Shown: piece by piece, positions 47,020 to 59,455 of the stretch
Layout of the letters: each line of letters opens with the position of its first letter
Position numbering within the stretch: the first letter of the stretch is position 1
NCBI GenBank assembly: GCA_034687125.1
Contig: JAQGBZ010000143.1
Location: 1 to 64,000 of the forward strand
Origin: Neelides folsomi
Taxonomy: Eukaryota; Arthropoda; Collembola; Neelipleona; Neelidae
Direction of reading: 5' to 3'
DNA length: 64,000 nt
Notes under the pieces: generated by a model
What the model saw: only the letters and a program-made list of their open reading frames with translations
Told to the model about the DNA's origin: nothing
Databases searched by the model: none
Position numbers and translations under genes: made by a program

Positions 47020-48556
47020 CATATATTCTTATATGGTACATATAGGATCTTTTACACATTTTCCTCGCTCATCTTCTCCCTATATAACTAAGGTTTTTAA
47101 AGAGCCAAATCAAACGTATTACCCATACATTTAGCATCAATGTACAAAGTTAGTTAAGGAATATCAAATTCATATCTTTATATCAAGTTCATATAAAATA
47201 CTATATATTCAGTATACATATAGGTACTTAGGTAATTGGAAAAGGTCGAGTCTTTATATAAATTATAAATCTTTGTCGCTCCACACTTCCACTCTTTCCC
47301 AGGCTCCGGTTGAACCCTCATCTTGAGAGCAGAAGAAAAAACACCCACGTATTTATAAATCTATATAAGATCTATCTTAGGTAGACTCGTACTCCTATTA
47401 TTATATTTACTCATGTAAGTATAAACTAGCCATTTAGGTATGTGTTGAGTGTTGATATGATCTTCACTTTCTTCACGCGACGTTCCTTTGAAAATTTCAT
47501 TCTCCTTTTGGAATCGAGTCAAACATTCATTTACATCCCAAACAAAATCTTTTTCTTTCCACTCTCGCCATTTGAACAATTCAACTTTAGATAAAAATTC
47601 AACTTTGAATAAAAATTGTAAGAGTTTTGAATAAAAGGATTCTTTTTTCAGTTTAATTCAATCGGCCCTACCCTTAGAATCATAAATCCATAAATTGGAC
47701 TAAAAATCGGCTTATTTTAAAAGTTAAATTCCACTGTAATAAAATTGAAAACAATAAACAAAATATATTATATTTATACATATACATCATATATTCTTGT
47801 ATAGGACTGCAATCTGCACTTTATGTATACTTTAGTTTTATATCCTTCTAACAAATTTACATATAGTGGAGAATCTCACATAAGGTTTAACATGTAAACA
47901 ATAACCATTCATTGTTTGAACAAAAAGTGTATAATGCAAATTAGCGAAAAGAGGAGAAAAAGGTGTGCGATTTGGGGTATATGCGCAATTAAATGGTGGA
48001 GGTGAAGGTTCAATTCTATATAGATTCATACATTAACATTATCCACCTGTTTGATAATCTCCCAAAGTGTTATGTTCTTTTCAAAGGGTGTTGATATTCC
48101 TCTGCCGCCCAACCATCTCCCTCACATTGCAAATAAATGTAATTTCGTGCAGGAGGTGGGGCCTTTTTATATACATTACATATATACCATATAAGTATAC
48201 CATATATACAATATATTTTTATAGATTCATAGATTCATAAATTCATATACATTTATTATATTCCTCTGTTGGACCTCCGGCTGTTCCCAGGAACTGAATA
48301 TCAAATGAGGACCAACTCACATTCAAATTCACTTCATTGATGAAAACGGGATTTAAGCTTGTACACAGCCCCCATTGATTTCTCCTACTCGAATAGTCAA
48401 TAAAGGGAGGATGTAAACGCCGATGTCGGGACCAAGTCAAACCTTCCGACCTAAACATGAAATTCGTCACGAACTCATTCATACATTACATAATATAGGG
48501 ATAAAATTCTCAAATACATGCATAATACTATTATCTTACCTTCATAATATTATAGT

Positions 48557-48668
48557 CACAGGTAAGACACAGGCGAGACGGAGATAAGACATAGGTAAGA
48601 AGGAGATAAGACAGAGGTAAGTAAGATACAGGTAAGAAAGATACAGATAAGAAAGACACAGGTAAGAA
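48557..48668. repeat. Degenerate GGTAAGA-type short tandem array
   Basis: A purine-rich array on the plus strand contains five GGTAAG words (at 48560, 48594, 48616, 48630 and 48660 within a few bases) and three GATAAG variants, separated by AGATACA or AGACA. The unit is about 14-18 bp and irregular. CAGGTAAGA matches the animal 5' splice-site consensus. Confidence 0.65.
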
Positions 48669-50541
48669 TTGAGGTAATACTCGGGTGAAAAGAGTGTTTG
48701 GTGAGGATTAGACACCAATGGTTTCTAAAGCACATGAGAGGTAAAGAGGAAAGATGCAGAAGGCAATAAAATGAAATGAGTAAAAGATAAGAGGTGCATG
48801 TTAGGAAACCTCCTCCTTTTAAAGAGCGGAATTATTGTACATGATGGTTCGAGGAGTGGCGAGGGTCGCGAAGAAAAATGTAAATTATAATTGCGAATCG
48901 TCTGGTACAATGAATTGCATAGAAATTTTCCTTCTGAGGTTCTGAGTCAGATCTTGTGAGACGAAGAGGAGTCGGAGTTTTCATTCACCTTCTTCTCCTT
49001 CTTCTTCTCCGCATCACTTTTATTATCTTCTTAATCTACCCATCTCCACACCCACAATGTCATTTCATAGATTCATATAGAATTCAACAAAATGTGGACA
49101 TACTGCATAGGAAATTCCTTTATCTTTCTCATCGCTTTTTTACGAGTTGTTTAAAAGACAGTTGACTTCCTTTGGTCCATTAAAACCAATCAGAGATCAT
49201 AAACAAACAAAGGAAATCCACAATACAATATTTGTACATCTGTAGGAAATCCTCGTTGTATGAGATATAGGAAATCCTTAAGACATATAGGTATGAGATA
49301 TATGGTAGGTATGAGATATAGGAAATCCACCTTAATAAAATCCCACCATATTTTTGTTCAAAAGACTCCCCATAGTTTTGGTCATTAAGTATGCGGAGGA
49401 GTGTGATGATCTTACGGGGATGACTCGCCTTGCATTTGCATGAACCTGCTGAGGAATATTGAAAGATGCGCACGGCCATTAACAGATTTCCTCCCATTCT
49501 TTGTCTGGTGGAGTTCAGGTAACGTTATTATGAGAGTGTCAGTTATCACCCTCTGTCTCACATTCTTCTCTCATGCAAATAATACTCACAATCACTCTGT
49601 ACAGAGTCTTGGGATGTCTCCGTGATTAAATCATTTGTATTTAAGGTCAAGTACACAGCGGATTTGTCACACCCACAAAATGAATTCCATATGAAACCAT
49701 TATAAGAATTTTATACAACCATTATATCAGTAAATTCATACTGTACATATATATAATTATGTATGTAAAGTATACTTAAGTAAAATAATACATATACATA
49801 TAATTATACTTATAATTAGTATATATACTTATTGTTACAAAATAAGTAAAATAAACTTATTGTTAACCGACGTGTCAAAGTTAAATACTAATTACAGTAA
49901 GGAATCGGAATTTAAACAATGTTTTTTTAAACAATTTCACGCTATGTTAGTATTGAGTTTTAGCATTTACAATATTTGCTCAATAATGTATTGCCAATTA
50001 TTTCGCAAAGATGTCAAAGCCACTCATAGAGTGTTAAATCCAATCGGAAAGATGAGTCAAGTGGTGAAGTATCTAATGGATAACAAATGTCTCAATTTTG
50101 GCCACGCTTGGCAAGTGATGAGAAGAAACATTTGACGAGTCCAAGGCGAGACATTCCAAATCTTCCAAATAAAAATAGACAATGGGAGAAATGTTATTTA
50201 AGGAAATTGGGAGCTAGCGAAAAATACTAAAATGATTTCATTCCTCCTTGGCTTCAATTCGCAATTCCAAATATTTCCCCAATTTATAAATACAAAAATG
50301 TAAATAATACCTATACATACATTATACATACATACCTACAATACAATATACCATATGTCTACTTATGTTCATATACAGATACTTTTGAACTTGAAAAATT
50401 CATACAATTTGATATCCTTATCAAAATGATTACATATCAGTTAATTACTCTATCTCACATTAATATACACCTCATTACCTATTTGATATTTACGATTACA
50501 CTTAAATATACATACACTATATAAATATAGACAATGGGAGA

Positions 50542-50591
50542 TACAGTGTAATACATGCATTATATACATATAATACATGTATTACACTGTA
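50542..50591. repeat. 50-bp near-perfect hairpin
   Basis: TACAGTGTAATACATG and its continuation CATTATA are followed, after four bases, by the reverse complement with a single mismatch, giving a stem of 23 bp. It lies among TACATA-type simple repeats, which easily form palindromes, but its length and the non-simple part TACAGTGTAA make it stand out. Confidence 0.65.
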
Positions 50592-51932
50592 TATTATATA
50601 TTTGTATTTTATCATTTTGCATTATACGAGTATCGTAGTATGTATTATTTTATATTGTATATGAATTACTAAATGTGTGTATATTGGGTATATGATGGGT
50701 TTAATAATTGTATGTAAAATTGCGAACAATGTATATAGTGGTGAGATGATGGAGTAATGAGCGTCAGACAGACAGATATTGGGTCTATAGGGTATATGTC
50801 TTGGTATAGGGGCCTCTGTATTGTGGATGACATTGGCCTTTGTTGGCGTTTGCCAGGCAGAGGAACTCTTCTGGAGAAGGGGAGGAAGGTTGACTTGACT
50901 GACTGGAAATGGAGAATGGCTCTGAGCCATTTTTACTCGTCAGACGACCCGAAGGTCTCAGACCAACAACACCTACACGCACCAGACGCTTCAATAATTA
51001 ACAAACATTAAGCATTGAACCCAAATGTCACAATATCAAAACCGAGAGTTAGTTTGGATTTAAACCCTTTAAGTTAAGGTTTGGGATTTAAAGCCAAGAA
51101 TCGTGAAGACCCGCGTCCGTATGGCAAACTCACGTGCCGAATGAAGAAGACTGAAGAATTAAAACCTGTGAGTTAAATATTAATTTAATTTATTGTTAAA
51201 TCTTCATTGAAGATTCTTCAAGTTAAGTGCTTTGTTTGAGTGGAGGAAATTGTGGAGTTTGGGGAGGTTCAACATGAATCCTCTCGACGACAATTGTGAC
51301 CCGCACTTGTTAGATCGGTCGGATCTTCGGCTAATAATTATTCAAATCGTTGAAAGGGAGCACAAAAACGAATTGACTTTGAACTTCTCGTAATTAAGAA
51401 AGATTTTGTCGCCCGATTCCCGGTTAATGTTGACAGAGCTTTAATGGAAGTCGACCGGAACGCGTTAAGGTGTGTATTTTAAAGGGGCTTTTAATAAATA
51501 GCTATTTTAAATATCAAGTGTTTGAGTGAGGGTGAACAACGTCAACAGTTTTAATCTGATTTAAATATTCTTATTTTAATATATACACTCCGTGTGATTC
51601 AAAGTTGATTTTATTACGCGTCAAGTTCATCGTTAGCTAAAACGCAATTGAATTTACGTTTTAATTTTATTTGGAAGATTTTATGGAAAATATTCTTAAT
51701 GTTCGATTTGGATAAATCGATGCAAAGTGGAGTGCAAATATTTAAATTCACAAATTCACAACCTTGAGTGATCAACAGAGTTTAAACAAGTTCAAATTTA
51801 AATTATTTATCACGCAGTTAATAATACACACATCACAAAGAATACAAAATTGTACCTTCGAAGTTTTTTAATTGTCAATTTGCACAAGCTACATTATTCA
51901 ACTGTGATCTCAAAGAAGAATCGAAAGGTAAT

Positions 51933-52009
51933 TGTATTTTAAATAATTAAATCTCAATAATTAATCTTAACTGTATTTTAAAAATTTGATCTTAATAATT
52001 AATCTTAAC
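51933..52009. repeat. 38-39-bp tandem duplication
   Basis: A unit beginning TGTATTTTAAA and ending AATAATTAATCTTAAC occurs twice in tandem, with several differences in the middle. It is AT-rich and non-coding. Confidence 0.6.
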
Positions 52010-53745
52010 TGTATTAGCCTTTAAGAAAACGATATTTAAAAGCATTAAATCCTCCTGTCAAACTTTAATATAAAAAATTGTGCATATAATATTTAGGGTT
52101 CAAGGTCGTTGATAAGATATGAAAGGCTTCACATAGTTAGATAGCCGGAGTTTAATTATAAACGAGTTTCTTCTCTTTCATACCTTCAGTTAATGTTTTT
52201 CATCATCTCTTTCATTTTCCCCTTCTTCCGCCCACACAATATTGATTTTCCCAAAATACCTATCTCTAATCCCAATGATGAGAAAATGTCAAGAGTCAAT
52301 CTGCGTAAAATCATTACGGAATTGCGTCACCCAACTTCATTATTTTTATTAATAATGGATAAACTTCTTGGAATTGAACTTTAGTCTTAAGTCTTAATTA
52401 TCCAAATTCTGATTACTCTTCTGACGTCAATTATCTTTGAAGGAAAAATTAATAAATATTAAATATTAATGATTTAAATTTTTAATTCCAGTTTCCAATC
52501 TAACTGTACTAACTTATTAATAGAATAAAGTTAGTTAAATAGTTTAACATAATTACAATACAGTAATACACAAATCCAATAATTCATCATAAATCACAAT
52601 TATAGTGAAATTGAATTAGAATTAAGATTATTCATCCATTTATTCATCCAAATTACTTTTGGTTTTCTTAATTACTCATTTGTGGTGTACACAGGACGTA
52701 TTTTAATGGGTTTTAAATAGCAATTAAGGAATTATTACTTCTATCAGCAAACATTAAATATCTCTAAACCATTAATTGTTTCCTTCTAAAAATTATCCTT
52801 TATTTTTGTATATATATTATTTTTAATATTTATTAATAGGAACTAATCAATAAGCTAATTGCTTAATTTTAATTATCAAATTAAATATAATGTTAGTCAT
52901 TCATGAATATCATGAATATTAATACAATAAAATTAATGTGGATATTATCAAGTTAAACAATTAACAAACTAGGAACCGTTAAAGATTGATATTTGGATAA
53001 AACGTATATTATTACATCATTTCCTATATTAGTACATAGTGGACGGCGATAAATGAAGCATTATCTTTAACTGGTCTTTGTATTTGAGTTGTATTTGAGT
53101 GGAAGTTGACCTATGCCAATGCGATGTGTTTAAAGAGATTTCTAGCCGGTTCATCGAACAGAGCTTATATATTTATTCCCAATGTCCTTGGTAACTTATC
53201 GTCAGACTCAATCTAATTGTCTCCTCGTTACCTCTCCTGTCTGCACAAATGTCACCTTGTTCGGTTCGCTTTATACTTGACATTTTTTTATTTGGGGAGG
53301 GAAAGCTAATTCTTCCATGTCATTTGAATCCAGACAAACTGCTGTTTTTATACACATAGATTTAAATCCCTTTCTATTTTATTTAAATCTCGCCATTCCT
53401 CATTGGAAATTCATTCTCACAGATTCCTCCATGTTCAAATTCATGTCGTTCAAATCATGTCGAAATGAATTTTTAAACAGAAATTCACAAATGGATTCAC
53501 ATTGCAAATTGACAGGATGGAGATCATATCAAAAACTCCACTTTCATCAACCTCAGTCATTCAGCTTTCTTTTAGCCCACCCAGGAGTAAGAATTGGATT
53601 TAAACACAAATTAAACACATATTTAAATTGCACTCTACATGAAAACCATATAGAATTTAAATATCTTTTAATTTAATAAAATACATTAATTTAATAAAGC
53701 CATTTAGTGGGATTTTAATTTAATAAAAAAATTATCTTTTCAGAT

Positions 53746-56700
53746 ATGGATGAGAACATAGAGACAGAGTGCGATGAAGAAATAGCACGGATCTCCTCAA
53801 GAGCTGAAAACGGCCATGATGAAACTTGCGGGGATTTTGATGGGGTTGAAGGAAACGTCGACGACTGTCGACATGATGTACCAAGACCGATGTCTTGGGA
53901 CGGGGGACTATCCGACACTGAAAACAGTATTGTAAGTATTTTTAAATAACCATTAATTTAAATATTCCTAATCAAAGAGTCAATTGATGAATTTTTAAAC
54001 TGTATTTATTTTTCTTAATTTAATAATTATATATTTTAATTTAATTCTAATTTAATTTTCAGGATAATGATGAACTGAAGGTTGAAGCCGGTAACAAAGA
54101 AGAACTCTCACCTGGCTCATCTCATGAGACCGGGACTTATTCTTCTCTTTCTTCTGAGAGCGGAAGTAAAGAGTCCCAGTCCAACATCGTGGTCCATCCG
54201 TCCCCTGTTCCAGGAACCTTATTAGGGAATGGTCGCTATTCATCCCACCAAGAAAGTCCAACTCAACAGCGATCGTGTCCGGGAACCGGAGGACCCACGA
54301 CGCTCAAAACCCCGCTCCCTTCCGACTCCCCCAATGGCCTCGTGACGAACAATAACAACCGCGGGTCATTTGGCGGGAATTCGAATCCTCCCCAGTTGCC
54401 CTCTTCCCTCCCGCCTTCAATGAACCTGAGTCTGGGGATGGGAATGAACATCCTGACCTGTACAACCAACGGGTCTGGGAACAATGGGAACGGAGTGGCC
54501 ATCATGCAGCAGCCCGGAATGAACCTTTCCTTCCCGAGGATTCCTCCTTCGCCTGATTCGGCCCTTGGGGGTTGGTCGACTCCGTCCTCGAATCTCTCAA
54601 GGCATAATTCGGACGCTTCCCAACGGAGTTTTTCCTCTTCGTCGAATAACACGACTCCGCCCTCGCCCTCAAACTCACCACTTCTCTCTCATAACCGAGT
54701 CGTTAACAAATGTGAAGATTTTGGTAATTTCCAACGCTGATTAACTTAACAATAATAATTATATAATAATAATTATTAACAGTATTTAAGGGTTTAACTT
54801 AAATTCTTTAATGTATAATTTTTTTAAAAATTAAATTAAAATCTTGTCATTACAATCATTATTATATTTAAAGATGGGGATCAACAAGAAGTATTACTTT
54901 CGTCTAATTTAACCTCCCAGGGAATATCGCGGCAGCAACTCATCAACAGGTAATGCTTTTTAAATACATATTAATGTAATGTAAATTGTATGAGTATTTA
55001 AGTATTTAGGAATTGGGATGAATATTGTTTAAAATATTAAATTGTTTAATTTCTTTTCTAGCCCTTGTCCTATTTGCGGTGACCGGATATCAGGGTTCCA
55101 TTATGGGATTTTCTCTTGTGAGTCCTGTAAGGGATTTTTCAAGAGAACGGTTCAAAATCGGAAGAATTATGTTTGCCTTCGCGGTTCTTCGTGCCATGTA
55201 GCAATTGCAACAAGGAAAAAATGCCCAGCTTGTCGTTTTGAAAAATGTCTCCGTGTTGGAATGAAATTAGAAGGTAAACTATTAGAAAGCTCAAATTCCA
55301 TATTTAATAATTAACATTCCAAATATCTACAATATCTACAATGTAATCAAATGTATACTTAATATGTTATCCAATTTTAATATAATACTTAATTTATCTT
55401 TAAAATTAATTAATATTTTAATTATATTAGCAATACGAGAGGATCGAACACGAGGAGGGCGAAGTACCTACGCTTGCAGTTATGCTCTTCCAGCCGCTTC
55501 AGGATCTTCCACTTCCCAATCTGACAATTCAACTCATCAACAGAGTCAACCGCCAACTTGGGAGATTCCAAACCTACTCAAAGTAATTAATTTATGATAA
55601 TTATAATTCACCCATTGAAGATAACTATCTTTAACAATTGAACCTAACAATTGAAATGTTAATTAATTAAATCGTTTCTTTTAGGAAATTGTTGAGTGCG
55701 AGTCTTTGTGGCATCTTTCGTCTGATGGAGATCAGGAGAGTGAAGTGGCCAAAGAACCTCCGCCACTCAACGGCACAAATTCCCCTAAAAGTGCCGACTA
55801 CTTGGCTGAATTATGTTCAGCTGCAGACAGGAGGCTATACAAACTTGTCAAATGGTGCAAATCTCTTCCTTTGTTTAAGAATATCCAGGTAAGTCATATT
55901 AATTGCTAAAAATTAAATAGTTTGTATTTATATAATAGTCATTTATTAAATATAAAGAGATAATTATCTTATGAAATTAGAGAGATAATTATGATAATTA
56001 ATATAATGACAGAAAGTTTTAAATCTTTTAATTTTGTTAGGTTGAAGACCAAACAAAGTTGTTGTTGAATTCTTGGTGCGAACTTCTTCTTTTCTCCTGT
56101 TGTTACCGATCGATTCCAATGCCTGCTGGGAACATTCGGATCAACGAGGGATTAGCCCTCAAGGAAGGAGACGCCCATGGGAATCAATGCGTAAGTAGGA
56201 TGATTCATTTTACGGATAATTTGAGAAGGCTAAGACTCGACACGGTCGAATATGCGGCCCTTAAAGTCATCATTCTCATGTCATCCGGTAAGTCGCTTTA
56301 AACAATTAAATAATTTTAACTAATTCAAAACATTTTCTTAATTTTTTTAATCTTAGTTTTCTTATTTGACTCATTTAACTAATTTGGTCGTGTTTAACTA
56401 ATTTGGTTGTTTTTAATTACAGAAGTAGACGAGCTTCAAGAAGGAGAAAGAGTTCGTGAATCTCAAGAGCGTCTCCTTCAATGTTTACAGGCCTACACAT
56501 TGGCCAGATGCCCAGAAACTCCGTCCAAATTTGGTGAACTCCTTCTTAAAATCCCAGAACTTCAGAGAATATGCCAAGTAAGAAATTTAAATTAATTATT
56601 AAAATAAATTAATTGCTAAAAATTAATTAGTTTGTACTTACACTTATTTTTGCATTTATTCAACAATTATTTATGATAATGATGATTAATAAATGTTTAA

Positions 56701-56792
56701 AATTTTAGGTTGGTAAAGAGATGTTGACGGCGAAGACGGAAGAGTCGACGGGTTTCAATCTTTTGTTCGAACTCCTCCGCGGCGACCATTAA
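53746..56792 (+). CDS. Hr39: Nuclear receptor Hr39 (NR5B; complete, nine coding exons)
   Basis: Ligand-regulated-type transcription factor of the Ftz-F1 subfamily, acting in the nucleus on AGGTCA-type half-sites. Exons: 53746-53931, 54063-54723, 54874-54949, 55062-55273, 55431-55582, 55685-55888, 56041-56287, 56423-56577, 56709-56792; phases agree and give 658 residues (fly Hr39 about 800). The N-terminal 300 residues are S/P/N-rich and disordered. The two-zinc-finger DNA-binding domain starts at about residue 310 ([20 protein letters not shown]; second finger [19 protein letters not shown]). The Ftz-F1 box follows ([14 protein letters not shown]). The ligand-binding domain spans about 430-658 ([37 protein letters not shown]) and ends with the AF-2 helix [10 protein letters not shown]. 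The match to Hr39 is much closer than to Ftz-F1. The start exon has an acceptor two bases before the ATG, so at least one upstream non-coding exon is expected. Confidence 0.96.
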
Positions 56793-56932
56793 AAGAAAAA
56801 CCAACCTTTTGCCTCTCATGAAGCTACTCAAATGATCAATTGATTACTCTCAAACTTAAATAATATATTGTTGTTATTTACTTTTACATTTAATTTTAAA
56901 CCAATGCTCTTTTAATACTTAAAATAAATACG

Positions 56933-56938
56933 ATACCT
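56933..56938 (+). terminator. Candidate poly(A) signal of Hr39
   Basis: AATAAA occurs 141 bp after the Hr39 stop codon (56792). The neighbouring coiled-coil gene ends at 57450 on the opposite strand, so the two genes are convergent with about 0.65 kb between their stop codons. Confidence 0.5.
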
Positions 56939-57449
56939 GCGGAAGAAACGACGGCGCCCTTTTCCTTCCTCTTTAAAACGGTTTATTTCTTCCCTGACGA
57001 CTCAAATCAAAACCATCACATTAAATGACGACACCCGTCGATTATTGTGCATTTTAATAGTTAGCTAATACTTAAATACTTTTAAGTATTATCAAGTTAA
57101 TACTTAAATACCTTCAGTTTAACAATAAATAAATCATCAAAATTGTATTTTGGCTCTTATATTAAAAATTATTTGTTTTTGATAACTCATTAAATTACAT
57201 GTTAAACTCATTATTTAAAATCTTTTTTCATCTCATAAAAACTCATAATATTTATCATTATTTAAATAGTAATATGATTTATCATCTTTTGGAAAATTAT
57301 ATATCCGATATTGTATTTATTATAATTAAATATAATTTTAAATAAGTGTAAGTTAACTTATATGAATTCATATATGAATAGTTGAGAATCAAATGGGCTT
57401 AAATTTAAACTTTATTAAAATTTTGATTAAATTTGGAGAATATGAACAA

Positions 57450-59455
57450 TTATTCTTCTACGTTGTACTCGAGACCTTCTTCATCAATTAAATCTCTTTC
57501 GAGTTGATCTTCATCCCGAGAAGATTTTTTATCCCCTTTGCTTTTTCGCTTCTCCTTTCCCTTCTTTTCTTTCTTTCCTTCTCCCCAAACTTGGCTTCCT
57601 TCGTTGCTCTGACTTTCCTTTGACATGATGCTCTCTCGGCTTCTCCGAAATCCAACTAGTTTAAATAACAAACATAAATTAAACATAATCATAATTAAAC
57701 AATCATGATTAAATTTAATTATGATTGTTTAATTATGATATTATTATGATATTAAACACAATCATAATATTTAATCATTATACTTCAATTTTCTAATAAT
57801 TATAATTTCACTTACTGTCACTGTCCGAGGTCGAAGGTGAACTGATGGTCAATTCAGAAACATAAGAAGAAGTCGAAGATTCCGACTCCCATTCTTCTTC
57901 GTCGTCTTCTTCTTCTTCCTCCACCTTGGGAACTTTTTTCAATTTGGCCAAAAGCTTGAGATCATCTTCGAACTCTTTTTGACAAGCTCTGATTGGAACG
58001 TTTCGTTTTCTGCATATGAGTTGCTTCACCGCCCATGCTTTCCTCACCACCGCGTCCATCTCCTTCTTCTCGTTCTCGGCCCGGTTCTGGGAGCTTTTAA
58101 TTGAATTCAGTCGCTTCTGCAAATACGCTGTGAAGTCGATGCTGAGCTGAGTGATTGGAGGTTTCGACTCGGCCGTGTCAGCACGAGATTTTTTCTCAAT
58201 GACCAAAATTCTTTCTTTCTTCACTTTGGCCGCTTTCTCTGCACGCTTCTTGAAACACCACGTGTAGTCGTTGTAAGGACGCTCGACGACAAGACGATCG
58301 CGTTCTTCAATCAACTCGTCACGTTTTTCATCAAGAGCCTTAGAAAATCATTAAAACATTAAAATCGCAATTAAACTATCAAATTATTAATTACAATTAA
58401 ATTATTAATTAAATAATTATATTATGAATTAAATAATTAAAAAAATGACTTTACTTGATTGAGTTCATCAGCTATGGCAAGTTTATATCTCTTGCAAGAA
58501 TTTTGATCTTTGAGACTTTTGAGATGATTCCATAAAATTGGCAAAAGCAAAGAACGGCATTTGGATACAAGTTCGCACAAAAGCGTATCCATATGAAAAT
58601 ACATTTTGGCTCTTTCCCTATTCAAATTTAATTAATTATAAAACGAGAAATTTTTTATAATACCTTATATGTAGAAATTAAACCTTTGTCAAATAATGAG
58701 ATAGTTACTTATAGGTTTAATATTTAACTTACTCAAGGAATTGATTCTTGAGATTTCTTGCTTTAATGTCTGCTTCTCGGAGTGCTTGTGGAATGAAGAC
58801 GTTTTTGAGTTCATCAATCTGGGCTTGAATGGCAGCAACTTGGGCGAAAAAAGGGTCAAGTTTCCTCATTTCCGGAAGGAGCTTCTCGATCTGGACTTCA
58901 ATTTCGGGAATCCGATTGAGTAACTCCGCCTGTCTTCTTTTCAGTTCCCGGATCCTTCGGTCAATCTCGGCCTGAATTGACGCTTTTTCTGCTTCGATCT
59001 CAGCTCTAAAGAATTAAACCACAATTATAAATGCAATGTAACATTTAAATAATTACATTACATAATACTAATTACAGTATTTAAATATAATGTATTTATT
59101 GTTATATAATTAATGTTAATTTATAATAGAGTCAAATAATAAAATAATTAATAATTTCTAAATACTTTATTTTCTCAATTAGATCTTCCAGGGCCTCAAT
59201 GTTTTCCTGAAGGTATTGATGATAAACAAAGTTGTCCCCTTCGATGTAGTCCATTTCTCTCGATGCATAACATGCCATAAGACGTTTCTTCCTCTGGATG
59301 AGACGAAGTTCATAAAGGTCCTCGACCTTCTCTTCCAATTTGTTGTAAAGTTGGGTGAGGAGATGAAGCGGCGGTCCATCGGGGATGATCTTCTTCTTTC
59401 CTCCCTTCTTCCTCTTCCCCTTCTTCCCCTTTCTCCTCTTGCTCCTTTTCGGCAT
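57450..59455 (-). CDS. Lysine-rich coiled-coil protein, unassigned (five exons, 484 aa)
   Basis: Exons 59455-59166, 59005-58733, 58617-58455, 58338-57816 and 57655-57450 join in phase. The product starts with a very basic tract (MPKRSKRRKGKKGKRKKGG). Next come long charged helical segments with heptad-like patterns (residues about 25-290: YNKLEEKVEDLYELRLIQRK, EIDRRIRELKRRQAELLNRI, EMRKLDPFFAQVAAIQAQID) and a motif ERPYNDYTWCFKKRAEKA. The C-terminus has an acidic run (EEEEEDDEEEWESES), a serine-rich stretch and a second lysine-rich tract. There is no membrane segment or enzyme motif. The overall look is like ciliary/flagellar coiled-coil proteins of the BBOF1/CCDC type, but I cannot assign a family with confidence. 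Confidence 0.82.

Larger units (their letters stand above)
43804..53743. other. Ten-kilobase gene-poor region upstream of Hr39
   Basis: AT-rich DNA with many TACATA-type simple sequences. GC-richer, more complex blocks occur at about 45410-45570, 46600-46910, 48240-48480, 49430-49620 and 50800-51480. They give short open frames on both strands but none with a family signature. The last block ends in GCGTTAAG before GTGTGT at 51470, and could hold a non-coding first exon of Hr39, whose start-codon exon has an acceptor at 53743. A pair of 18-bp direct repeats (AAGAGACCCATAAATAAA) lies at about 44091-44130. Other repeats are listed separately. Confidence 0.5.

Noticed and set aside
49440-49625. 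Possible short secreted peptide starting MRVSVITLCLTFFSHANN
   Set aside because: It has a signal-peptide-like start but only about 30 residues before the stop, with no processing sites, no conserved pattern and no clear promoter.
53317-53676. 119-codon plus-strand frame just upstream of Hr39 as an N-terminal extension
   Set aside because: The frame is F/K/H/S-rich with no similarity to nuclear receptor N-termini. The Hr39 start exon has its own acceptor and ATG, and I could not link the two in phase with confidence.
54263-54652. Long minus-strand open frame (about 130 codons) across the Hr39 N-terminal exon
   Set aside because: It lies exactly antisense to the S/P-rich coding exon of Hr39, and its composition (G/E/R-rich) is what such an antisense frame gives. 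No splice or start signals support it.
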